Below are positions 1 through 5,889 of a stretch of DNA of 7,062 bases, one piece after another. Source of the DNA: Aquirhabdus sp. (lineage in GTDB: Bacteria; Pseudomonadota; Gammaproteobacteria; Pseudomonadales; Moraxellaceae). Below the pieces are notes generated by a model that was not told the DNA's origin, did no database searches, and saw only the letters and a program-made list of their open reading frames with translations. The position numbers and the translations under genes are program-made. Each line of letters opens with the position of its first letter. Position 1 is the first letter of the stretch. The stretch spans positions 1 to 7,062 of the forward strand of contig JASLJP010000187.1 in NCBI GenBank assembly GCA_030152425.1. The letters are read 5' to 3'.

Positions 1-345
1 AGTCCTTTCCTGCCACTCAGTCTTGCTGATGAAATGCGGATCAATGCCGGACGTCATGTGATGCCTGACTTGAGCCGTCCACCGCAGTTCTTGGAGCAGT
101 TTGCGATTGAGGGTCTGCGTATGCGCGGCACCATCCATAACGCAAAAGGCCCGCTCTATGCGCTGATTGAAGACCCGACAGGCGGCGTGCTGCGTGTACA
201 GGTTGGAAATTACATCGGTAAAAATTACGGTCGAATTGTCGGCATTACCCCAACTCAGGTGAATGTGGTTGAGATTGTGCCGGATGGAAAAACGGGCTTT
301 GTTGAACGACCACGTAGCTTAATCATGGCTGATGCGGGCGCATAA
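1..345 (+). CDS. pilP: Type IV pilus inner-membrane lipoprotein PilP, C-terminal part (5' end outside window)
   Basis: The reading frame is open from the first base, so the gene starts upstream; 114 codons plus the stop are present. What is seen is the folded C-terminal beta domain: a segment LEQFAIEGLRMRGTI, then ALIEDPTGGVLRVQVGNYIGKNYGRI, and a tail ending in FVERPRSLIM. The pattern GNYxGKNYGRI followed by an E-RP ending is characteristic of PilP. PilP is a periplasmic lipoprotein tied to the inner membrane; it binds PilN/PilO and the N0 region of PilQ, linking the inner-membrane alignment complex to the secretin. The lipobox and the flexible N-terminal linker are outside the window. pilQ follows directly, as in pilMNOPQ operons. 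An internal ATG at base 34 opens the same frame but is not the start, because the frame and the homology continue upstream of it. The identification is firm; only the N-terminus is missing. Confidence 0.95.
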   Translation, partial: SPFLPLSLADEMRINAGRHVMPDLSRPPQFLEQFAIEGLRMRGTIHNAKGPLYALIEDPTGGVLRVQVGNYIGKNYGRIVGITPTQVNVVEIVPDGKTGFVERPRSLIMADAGA

Positions 346-354
346 GCAAATTTT

Positions 355-358
355 GAGG
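355..358 (+). promoter_or_regulatory. Ribosome binding site favouring the pilQ start at 365
   Basis: GAGG lies six bases before the ATG at 365 and is a full match to the core of the anti-Shine-Dalgarno sequence. The in-frame ATG at 332, inside pilP, has no comparable site. A second purine run, AGGGG at 412-416, lies eight bases before another in-frame ATG at 425 and is a weaker rival. Confidence 0.5.
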
Positions 359-364
359 ATAACA

Positions 365-2644
365 ATGATGAGCAATATGATGAGTCGCATGCTATCTAAT
401 TGGTTGGATCTAGGGGTAAATAACATGGAAGTTAGCGTATTTCGCAATAATAAATTAGCATCGGCGATGCCGCGCAGCTTTGTGGCTAAGACTTTGCCCC
501 TGCATCTTGCATTGGTTGCGAGTTTCGCCGTGGTTGCGCCTGCCTATGCAGCAAGCCAAGTTGCCCTGACCGGCATTACCACGATCGCCCTGCCGAACAA
601 TGAAACCGAGCTGCGCTTGGCGTTCGATGGCACCCCACCAAATCCACAGGCCTATCAGTTGGACAAGCCATCGCGCTTGGTCGTTGATTTGCCAAATGCA
701 CGCAGCATGCTGGCGAGCCGTTATCAGGATCTGGGTTCGGGCAATGCCCGCAGTCTGGCGGTGGTTGATAATGCCGAGCGCACCCGTCTGGTCGTCAACC
801 TGAATCAAGCCAGCGGCTATTCAACCCGCGTTGAAGGCAGCACTTTGGTGCTGAAAATCGGCGGCAGTAAAGCAACTGCACCCCAAGCCGTGGTTTCGAC
901 CCCAGTCGCTCAGCCTGCAACTGATACCACCAGCGCACGTGCTGAAAATCAGGTGTCCGATATCGACTTCCGTCGTGGATCAGCCGGTGAAGGTAATATC
1001 TTGGTCGGTTTGAATAACGCCAATGTGCCGGTTGATGTTCAGCAACAAGGTTCAAAAATCATCGCTCGCTTCTTGGGTACACGCCTGCCAGAGCGTCTGC
1101 GTAAGCGTTATGATGTCAACGACTTTGCCACACCGGTGAAAACAGTCGATGCATATAACGAAGGCAACAACGGTGTGCTGGTTATTCAGCCTCAAGGTAA
1201 CTTTGAATATCTGGCCTATCAAGCCGACAATAAGCTCACCATCAGCGTGAAGCCCGTTGTTCCGCCTAAGGCAGATGTGCTCAAGCCACAAGTGTATAGC
1301 GGTCAAAAACTGTCACTGAACTTCCAAGATATCGAAGTGCGTTCCGTGCTGCAGTTGATCGCCGACTTCACCGGCCTGAACTTGGTTGCCAGCGATTCGG
1401 TTGCCGGCAAGATCACCATCCGTCTGCAAAATGTACCTTGGGATCAAGCGCTGGACATTATCCTGAAAACCAAAGGTCTGGGTAAACGTCAAAACAGCAA
1501 TGTGATTTTGATTGCACCGGCTGAAGAGTTGGCTGCACGCGAAAAAATTGAAATTCAAAGCAATCGCCAAGCCGAGCAATTGGCACCGTTGTCAACTCAA
1601 TTCATCCCACTGTCTTATGCAAAAGCAAATGACATCCTGACGCTGATTACCAATGGTCGTAATGGTGGTACCAGTGGTGGCAGTACACTCAATAGCGATA
1701 CCAATACCGGCAGCTTGCTGTCACCGCGCGGTACACTGTCTATTGATGAACGTACCAATACCCTGATCATTCAGGATACTGCAGTGATCATCGACAAAGT
1801 GCGTGATCTGATCTCGCATCTGGACGTGCCAGTCAAGCAAGTGATGATCGAAGCGCGTATCGTGCAGGCGACCGATTCGTTTAGCAAAGAGCTGGGTGTA
1901 CAGTGGGGCGTGTTGTCCCATGGTGTAGCCAGCCGTCCAAACCTGTTGGTTGGTGGTCATGAGCAAACCTTGTTCGATCTGCGTGCGCCAACCTCATTTA
2001 CGTTGAATGGCCAGCAAGGTGTTCAGTACACGATTACTCAGCCACAAAACTTGAGTGTGGATTTGGCAGCGACCGGTACCGGCGCAAGCAGTATCGCACT
2101 GGGCATCATGAGCATCTCTGACATCATGTTGGATCTGACCTTGTCCGCCCTGCAGGCTGATGGTAAAGGTGAAGTCATTGCAACACCTAAAGTGTTGACT
2201 GGCGATAACCAGAAAGCAGTCGTCGCGGCAGGTACACAGATTCCTTACCAACAAGCGACCTCCAGTGGTGCAACCTCGGTGGCCTTCGTCAATGCTGAAC
2301 TCAGCCTGACGGTCACACCGAATATCACTGCAGATGGCCGTATCGGTATGAATCTGCTGATCAATGCGGACAGCCCAGGTAACGCAGCACCAAATGGTCA
2401 GTTGACGGTGAACACCAACCGTATCCAGACCAATGTGTTGGTTAACGATGGACAAACCGTGGTATTGGGCGGTATCTTCCAGAACCAGATCTCAAGTAGC
2501 ACCACCAAAGTGCCATTCTTGGGTGACCTGCCGTACTTGGGTCGTCTGTTCCGTCACACCTTGCAGTCGAACAACAAGCAAGAACTGTTGATCTTTGTTA
2601 CACCACGCTTGGTCAACAACGCCGCGCAAATCGCCTCCAAGTGA
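365..2644 (+). CDS. pilQ: Type IV pilus outer-membrane secretin PilQ
   Basis: PilQ forms the multimeric outer-membrane channel through which the type IV pilus extends and, in naturally competent relatives, through which DNA enters. Counting from the ATG at 365 (759 residues): a hydrophobic stretch LALVASFAVVAP and the cleavage site AYA-A at about 60-63 form a signal peptide. Two AMIN-type peptidoglycan-binding domains follow (about 66-165 and 197-297), joined by a Pro/Ala/Thr-rich linker. Then come the secretin short N-terminal domain (about 311-395, with LNFQDIEVRSVLQLIADFTGLNLV), a NolW-type domain from about 410 that contains a Gly/Ser/Thr-rich insert, and the secretin barrel domain from about 490, including VPFLGDLPYLGRLFR at 716-730 and the C-terminal motif ELLIFVTPRLV. 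The gene starts 19 bases after the pilP stop. The start is uncertain: 332 would overlap pilP, and 425 would give a more ordinary 42-residue signal peptide. The frame is intact. Confidence 0.96.
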   Translation: MMSNMMSRMLSNWLDLGVNNMEVSVFRNNKLASAMPRSFVAKTLPLHLALVASFAVVAPAYAASQVALTGITTIALPNNETELRLAFDGTPPNPQAYQLDKPSRLVVDLPNARSMLASRYQDLGSGNARSLAVVDNAERTRLVVNLNQASGYSTRVEGSTLVLKIGGSKATAPQAVVSTPVAQPATDTTSARAENQVSDIDFRRGSAGEGNILVGLNNANVPVDVQQQGSKIIARFLGTRLPERLRKRYDVNDFATPVKTVDAYNEGNNGVLVIQPQGNFEYLAYQADNKLTISVKPVVPPKADVLKPQVYSGQKLSLNFQDIEVRSVLQLIADFTGLNLVASDSVAGKITIRLQNVPWDQALDIILKTKGLGKRQNSNVILIAPAEELAAREKIEIQSNRQAEQLAPLSTQFIPLSYAKANDILTLITNGRNGGTSGGSTLNSDTNTGSLLSPRGTLSIDERTNTLIIQDTAVIIDKVRDLISHLDVPVKQVMIEARIVQATDSFSKELGVQWGVLSHGVASRPNLLVGGHEQTLFDLRAPTSFTLNGQQGVQYTITQPQNLSVDLAATGTGASSIALGIMSISDIMLDLTLSALQADGKGEVIATPKVLTGDNQKAVVAAGTQIPYQQATSSGATSVAFVNAELSLTVTPNITADGRIGMNLLINADSPGNAAPNGQLTVNTNRIQTNVLVNDGQTVVLGGIFQNQISSSTTKVPFLGDLPYLGRLFRHTLQSNNKQELLIFVTPRLVNNAAQIASK

Positions 2645-2681
2645 TTTGCAGCGTGCGAGGTGTTAAATGTGAAGTTGGTGT

Positions 2682-2685
2682 AGGA
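2682..2685 (+). promoter_or_regulatory. Ribosome binding site deciding the aroK start at 2693
   Basis: AGGA lies seven bases before the ATG at 2693. The in-frame GTG at 2687 is only one base downstream of this site, too close for it to serve, so 2693 is the better start. Confidence 0.55.
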
Positions 2686-2692
2686 CGTGTAC

Positions 2693-3265
2693 ATGCATGA
2701 AGCTGCGCCGAGCGCATCCAGTGATCCCGATGAAAGCATGTTGCTTGACGGCAACTTGTTTTTGGTGGGGCCGATGGGGGCGGGGAAAACTACTGTAGGT
2801 CGGCATCTTGCCGATCTACTGGGTCGCACCTTTGTGGACACGGATCATGAAATTGAGCGCCGTACGGGCGCTACAATTCCATGGATTTTTGAAAAAGAAG
2901 GCGAAGCCGGGTTTAGGCTGCGCGAAGAGTCAGTCATCGCTGAACTCACCTTGATGCATAATATCGTATTGGCCACAGGCGGTGGCGCAGTGACTCATCC
3001 AGAGAGTCGGCGTTATCTGCGTGAGCGTGGCACTGTTGTTTATCTCTATACCCCTGTCGCCATGCAAGTCGCGCGTACTTCGCGAGATCGCAACCGGCCG
3101 TTGTTGCAAACCAGCAATCCCGAAGCGCGTTTAAAAGAACTGCTTGCGGTTCGTGATCCCCTCTATCGCTCGATTGCCCATCATGTCGTCATGACCTTGG
3201 ATGGCTCTGCGCGCGAACTCGCACAAAAAATCATTCATCTCATCCACGCAAACACGATAAAATAA
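2693..3265 (+). CDS. aroK: Shikimate kinase I
   Basis: Cytoplasmic enzyme that phosphorylates shikimate to shikimate 3-phosphate with ATP, the fifth step of the chorismate pathway. From the ATG at 2693 it has 190 residues. Seen directly: Walker A GPMGAGKTT at 26-34; the shikimate-binding aspartate region VDTD with D51; R75 in GFRLRE; the GGG loop in LATGGGAV at 96-98; the LID region RDRNRPLL at 131-138; and R154 in VRDPLY, matching the C-terminal substrate arginine. All the key residues of the family are present. It is slightly longer than the roughly 173 residues of E. coli AroK because of an acidic, Ser/Ala/Pro-rich N-terminal extension of about 19 residues; a further ATG at 2738 would remove most of it but has a poor ribosome site. 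The gene lies 48 bases after pilQ with no terminator between them, an arrangement common in gammaproteobacteria. Confidence 0.96.
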   Translation: MHEAAPSASSDPDESMLLDGNLFLVGPMGAGKTTVGRHLADLLGRTFVDTDHEIERRTGATIPWIFEKEGEAGFRLREESVIAELTLMHNIVLATGGGAVTHPESRRYLRERGTVVYLYTPVAMQVARTSRDRNRPLLQTSNPEARLKELLAVRDPLYRSIAHHVVMTLDGSARELAQKIIHLIHANTIK

Positions 3266-3271
3266 AACTGA

Positions 3272-3284
3272 ATCGGAATCCGAT
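3272..3284 (+). repeat. Short inverted repeat in the aroK-aroB gap
   Basis: ATCGGA and TCCGAT face each other around a single central A, in the 47-base gap between aroK and aroB. The spacing is too tight for a full hairpin (at most ATCG/CGAT around a five-base loop) and no T-run follows immediately, so it is not a convincing terminator. It could be a protein-binding site or chance. Confidence 0.3.
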
Positions 3285-3312
3285 ACTTTAATTTATTGTG
3301 AATTAGTCCATT

Positions 3313-4455
3313 ATGACGCAAGCCGCTTCTGCCGTGAGTACGACAACCCATTCCCCATTGGTGCAAACCTTGCAGGTTGCCTTGGATACGCGCAGCTATC
3401 CGATTTTTATCGGCAGTGATTTAGCGCTGACGCAGTATTTGCTGCCCTATATCCACGGTCATCAGGTCATGATCGTGAGCAATACCGCGGTTGCGCCGCT
3501 CTATCTGGCGCGCTATGTGGCCGCCCTTGAAGCTGCAGGCAAGACGGTCGCCAGCGTGATTTTGCCGGATGGCGAGTCATATAAAACACTGGACAGTCTG
3601 AATCTGATCTTTGATGCCTTGATGACGCAGCGTTTTAATCGTGACTGCACTGTCCTTGCGCTGGGTGGTGGTGTGGTGGGGGATATGGCGGGTTTTGCAG
3701 CAGCGAGCTTTCAGCGCGGTGTGGATTTTGTGCAGGTGCCGACCACATTGTTGTCTCAAGTCGACTCCAGTGTGGGCGGCAAGACCGGGGTCAATCATCC
3801 TCTGGGCAAAAATATGATCGGTGCGTTTAAGCAGCCCAAAGTGGTGCTGGCGGACATGGCGCAGCTCGCCACATTGCCTGATCGGGAGTTGTCGGCGGGC
3901 TTGGCGGAAGTGATTAAGTATGCCCTGATCCGGGATACCGAATTTTTACAGTGGTTAGAAGTCCATATGGCCGCACTGGTCGGTCGCGATGCGGGCTTAC
4001 TGGCCGAAGCGGTTTACCGCTCCTGTGAGCACAAAGCGCGGATCGTTGTGGCCGATGAGCATGAACATGGCGAGCGTGCGCTGCTCAACCTCGGCCATAC
4101 GTTTGGTCATGCCATCGAGTCTTTTATGGGCTATGGCGAATGGCTACACGGTGAGGCGGTTGCAGTCGGGATGCTTCTGGCGGCGGATTTCTCCGCGCGT
4201 TTGGGCTGGATTTCGGCCGCTGACGTTAGCCGGGTTCGCCGCTTGCTGATCGCGGCCAAGCTACCGGTCGATCTGCCCGATATCGGTGCGCAAGAGTTTT
4301 TGGCCCTGATGGGGCAAGACAAAAAAGTACTGGCTGGCAAGTTGCGTTTGGTGCTATTACGTCAGCTTGGCGATGGTGTGATTAGCAAGGATTTTGATCT
4401 GGATTTGCTGTTACAAACCCTGCAGCAAAAAACACCCGGCTTGGAGGTGGTATGA
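3313..4455 (+). CDS. aroB: 3-dehydroquinate synthase
   Basis: Cytoplasmic, NAD- and metal-dependent enzyme that converts DAHP to 3-dehydroquinate, the second step of the shikimate pathway. It has 380 residues here. The N-terminal nucleotide-binding domain shows the glycine loop GGGVVGD at 118-124 and the DSSVGGKT motif at 151-158 with K157, then NHPLGKN with K166. The C-terminal metal-binding domain shows the three expected zinc ligands: E199 in GLAEVIKY, H262 in NLGHTFGH and H279 in WLHGEAV. Their spacing matches E. coli AroB with a constant offset of about 15, so the extra length is all at the N-terminus. The ATG at 3313 has no clear Shine-Dalgarno sequence; an in-frame GTG at 3361 (VQTLQVAL) would begin about where typical family members begin, but it too lacks a ribosome site. 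The gene lies 47 bases after aroK and overlaps the next gene by four bases. Confidence 0.97.
   Translation: MTQAASAVSTTTHSPLVQTLQVALDTRSYPIFIGSDLALTQYLLPYIHGHQVMIVSNTAVAPLYLARYVAALEAAGKTVASVILPDGESYKTLDSLNLIFDALMTQRFNRDCTVLALGGGVVGDMAGFAAASFQRGVDFVQVPTTLLSQVDSSVGGKTGVNHPLGKNMIGAFKQPKVVLADMAQLATLPDRELSAGLAEVIKYALIRDTEFLQWLEVHMAALVGRDAGLLAEAVYRSCEHKARIVVADEHEHGERALLNLGHTFGHAIESFMGYGEWLHGEAVAVGMLLAADFSARLGWISAADVSRVRRLLIAAKLPVDLPDIGAQEFLALMGQDKKVLAGKLRLVLLRQLGDGVISKDFDLDLLLQTLQQKTPGLEVV
4443..4447 (+). promoter_or_regulatory. Strong ribosome binding site inside the aroB end for the SPOR gene
   Basis: GGAGG within the last codons of aroB lies four bases before the ATG at 4452, which overlaps the aroB stop as ATGA. 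This supports the start and suggests translational coupling of the two genes. Confidence 0.65.
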
Positions 4456-5336
4456 GTTCAAAGACAGTATCAGGATACGATGACCACTTTTATCCCAAAA
4501 TCTGGCTGATTTCGGGTGTCGCGATTATTGCGGCCAGTGGCGTGCTGTGGATCTGGCTGCAACTGGCCAGTCGAGTGACCAAGGAAAACTCCTTTACCCC
4601 GGCAGAAAGTGTTGCGCAGCAAGTCATGCCCAATCGCTTTCCGATCGATCTGGGAAATCTGGCTGATATCGTGCCGTTGCTTGATCTGACCAAAGTCGCC
4701 GATAAACAGGATTCCAGCCATGCACCCGAGTTCAAGGCTTCTGCCTTTACCTCGGCGCATGCCAGTGATTGGACCTTGCAGGTCATGAATGTGTCGCAGG
4801 AGTCGGTCATCACCGATTTCTTGGCCAAACGTACCGACCGTGCCCGTTTCCAATACTTCCGCTACCACAAAGGCGGTAAGGATGAGAGCTATATCCTGAC
4901 CTATGGTGTGTTTGGTACGGTTGCTACGGCGATGGGTGCGATGCAGAGCATGGACTTCGGTCTGCCGCCTTCGGTCAAGGCTTTTCCAGAGCGCTTCTCC
5001 AGCTATCAGCCTTTTGTCAGTGACAGCGACAACAACGTCGTCGATTTCTCCAATTCAAATCTGCATCAGGTCAGGCTGCGTCCGGTCGCCCTGCCACCCC
5101 CGACCGATGCGATAGAAAACAAAATCGAGCAACTGGCAGATGGTGCGACGGTGGACAACCAGCCGACCCTGATTGACCAATCCAGCCGCTCGCGCGCATT
5201 GCCCGCCGGTGTGGACGGGTTTAGTGGCGTGCCGGATGCGCCGCCACCGAGCACAGATGCGGCCAATCCAGATCCTGCAGCGGGTAAAAACCATGGTGCG
5301 ACCCCGATCGGGCCGGTTCAAGATCCGTTTAACTAA
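4452..5336 (+). CDS. DamX-like SPOR-domain inner-membrane protein
   Basis: A 294-residue protein with a short cytoplasmic N-terminus, one membrane helix at about 17-39 (IWLISGVAIIAASGVLWIWL) and a periplasmic remainder. A SPOR-type domain lies at about 106-182: DWTLQVMNVS begins the first strand, and SYILTYGVFGTVATAMGAM is the second half, which aligns by eye with the corresponding YVLVSGVYASKEEA stretch in the DamX SPOR domain. SPOR domains bind denuded glycan strands at the division septum, so a septal role is likely but inferred. After the domain comes a low-complexity tail rich in Pro, Asp, Ala and Ser with no recognised fold. Gene order supports the call: E. coli has aroK-aroB-damX, and Pseudomonas has a larger DamX-type protein with an AAA ATPase part at this place. 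No Walker motif is present here. In DamX the SPOR domain is at the C-terminus, whereas here it is central. No gene symbol is given because orthology to damX is not proven. Confidence 0.85.
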   Translation: MSSKTVSGYDDHFYPKIWLISGVAIIAASGVLWIWLQLASRVTKENSFTPAESVAQQVMPNRFPIDLGNLADIVPLLDLTKVADKQDSSHAPEFKASAFTSAHASDWTLQVMNVSQESVITDFLAKRTDRARFQYFRYHKGGKDESYILTYGVFGTVATAMGAMQSMDFGLPPSVKAFPERFSSYQPFVSDSDNNVVDFSNSNLHQVRLRPVALPPPTDAIENKIEQLADGATVDNQPTLIDQSSRSRALPAGVDGFSGVPDAPPPSTDAANPDPAAGKNHGATPIGPVQDPFN

Positions 5337-5400
5337 GCACTGAATCATGCCGCATGGTGGTCTGTTGTGCTGCCTGTAGTGATCAGGGCGTCATGGCCTC

Positions 5401-5429
5401 TAAAGCACCCATCTGGGTGCTTTATTTTT
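5401..5429 (+). terminator. Rho-independent terminator of the pil-aro-SPOR operon
   Basis: TAAAGCACCC (5401-5410) and GGGTGCTTTA (5415-5424) pair perfectly over ten bases around the loop ATCT, and five Ts follow at 5425-5429. It lies 64 bases after the SPOR gene stop and is the only clear terminator in the window. The stem is symmetrical, but the T-run is on the + strand side, in line with the upstream genes. Confidence 0.93.
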
Positions 5430-5486
5430 GCCCGAGATCACAAAAAACTGTGTCTAGTCAGTTCACGAGACCTTTGCTTGATTTTG

Positions 5487-5517
5487 TTGATGATTCTTGC
5501 CAATTATGTGCGATAAT
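5487..5517 (+). promoter_or_regulatory. Candidate extended -10 promoter
   Basis: TGCGATAAT at 5509-5517 is an extended -10 element (TGn followed by GATAAT, five of six matches to TATAAT). The best -35 is TTGATG at 5487-5492 with a long 19-base spacer; extended -10 promoters tolerate a weak -35. Transcription would start near 5524, on the palindrome at 5524-5535, and give gltB a leader of about 365 bases. Confidence 0.4.
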
Positions 5518-5523
5518 GCTCAC

Positions 5524-5535
5524 TCTGTGTACAGA
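5524..5535 (+). repeat. Inverted repeat at the predicted start of transcription
   Basis: TCTGT and ACAGA face each other around GT. The site begins about six bases after the GATAAT box, where a bound repressor could block initiation. It resembles half-sites of a LexA box but lacks the eight-base spacing, so that identity is not supported. Confidence 0.3.
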
Positions 5536-5583
5536 AAAAGGCATGTAGCAATTCTGTTATATTTAATATATCAGGGATTGCAT

Positions 5584-5612
5584 TTGAGATCGTCTGCGTT
5601 TTTCTTTACACT
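5584..5612 (+). promoter_or_regulatory. Candidate sigma-70 promoter for gltB
   Basis: TTGAGA at 5584-5589 (five of six matches to TTGACA) and TACACT at 5607-5612 (four of six matches to TATAAT) are separated by the ideal 17 bases. Transcription would start near 5619, leaving a leader of about 270 bases before gltB. Found by eye only; AT-rich DNA yields such matches by chance. Confidence 0.4.
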
Positions 5613-5659
5613 ATTACACCGTTTTGTCTGTCTTCGATTTTTGACGCGTGATAAGTTGA

Positions 5660-5674
5660 TGAAAACGGTTTTCA
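5660..5674 (+). repeat. Perfect palindrome with seven-base arms upstream of gltB
   Basis: TGAAAAC and GTTTTCA flank a single central G. Size and symmetry are those of an operator for a dimeric regulator. It lies some 45 bases downstream of the start expected from the 5584-5612 promoter. The regulator is unknown. Confidence 0.4.
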
Positions 5675-5704
5675 AGGCTGTGAAAGTTGTATAGAAAATT
5701 GTTT

Positions 5705-5714
5705 ACAACGTTGT
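5705..5714 (+). repeat. Perfect ten-base palindrome ACAACGTTGT
   Basis: Self-complementary ACAACGTTGT sits inside a longer, imperfectly symmetrical TTTACA...TGTAAA arrangement (5702-5721). Its centre is about 42 bases from the centre of the 5660-5674 palindrome, close to four helical turns, so proteins on both sites would face the same side of the DNA. Confidence 0.35.
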
Positions 5715-5724
5715 TTGTAAAATC

Positions 5725-5835
5725 ATGGCGCAACAAAGTCGCCGTGCGCTGCGCGTAAAGGGTATTCCGCTCGAGTTCTGGTATTCGTCTAATCTGCACC
5801 AGCTGCATGCTGATGAGACACGCATGATTACGTAA
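5725..5835 (+). CDS. Possible small protein or leader ORF, 36 codons, function unknown
   Basis: ATG to TAA encodes 36 residues beginning MAQQSRRALRVKGIPLEFWY and ending HADETRMIT. It is basic at the N-terminus, mixed afterwards, with no membrane segment or signal peptide and no domain I recognise. The base composition rises in GC compared with both flanks and the third codon positions resemble those of nearby genes, which speaks for coding. Against it, there is no clear ribosome binding site before the ATG, and 36 codons can arise by chance. It is in the same frame as gltB, 54 bases before it, and ends at a stop, so it is not an extension of GltB. It could be an upstream leader peptide for gltB, an independent small protein, the remnant of a gene, or part of a structured RNA. 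Confidence 0.3.
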   Translation: MAQQSRRALRVKGIPLEFWYSSNLHQLHADETRMIT

Positions 5836-5855
5836 GATGTTTCGTAAGTTGTTTT
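5832..5855 (+). repeat. Two-copy tandem repeat of 12 bases
   Basis: GTAAGATGTTTC is followed at once by GTAAGTTGTTTT, ten of twelve bases alike. It overlaps the stop codon of the 36-codon ORF and ends 23 bases before the gltB ribosome site. Confidence 0.4.
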
Positions 5856-5878
5856 GCTATTTCTATTGTTTCTTATTT

Positions 5879-5883
5879 AAGGG
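5879..5883 (+). promoter_or_regulatory. Ribosome binding site of gltB
   Basis: AAGGG lies six bases before the ATG at 5890. The second in-frame ATG, at 5896, would have a 12-base gap and is less likely. Confidence 0.6.
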
Positions 5884-5889
5884 TACGCC

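Larger units (their letters stand above)
5430..5889. other. Region between the terminator and gltB, probable gltB control region
   Basis: About 460 bases with no sure gene. Most of it is AT-rich compared with the neighbouring coding DNA, with a more GC-rich patch at about 5725-5820. It holds two candidate promoters (5487-5517 and 5584-5612), palindromes at 5524-5535, 5660-5674 and 5705-5714, a 36-codon ORF at 5725-5835 and a short tandem repeat at 5832-5855. Longer open frames on both strands (for example 5497-5694 on + and 5614-5808 on -) have no recognisable domain and poor start sites. No tRNA or known riboswitch fold is recognised. Confidence 0.6.

Noticed and set aside
455..2455. Several minus-strand open frames across pilQ (for example 1994-2455)
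   Set aside because: They mirror the codon pattern of pilQ, have no domain-like sequence, and are fully explained as shadows of a clear secretin gene.
5524..5535. LexA (SOS) box
   Set aside because: CTGT and ACAG are present but only two bases apart; the LexA consensus needs eight, and many Moraxellaceae lack a classical LexA.
5569..5583. IHF site before gltB
   Set aside because: TATCAG resembles the left half of the consensus, but the right half does not match at the required spacing.
5497..5694. A 65-codon + strand ORF in the gltB leader
   Set aside because: It has no ribosome site, AT-driven residue content (many Phe, Leu, Val), overlaps both candidate promoters, and lacks any domain.
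5614..5808. A 64-codon minus-strand ORF in the gltB leader
   Set aside because: No ribosome site or recognisable protein features; partly the shadow of the 36-codon + strand ORF.
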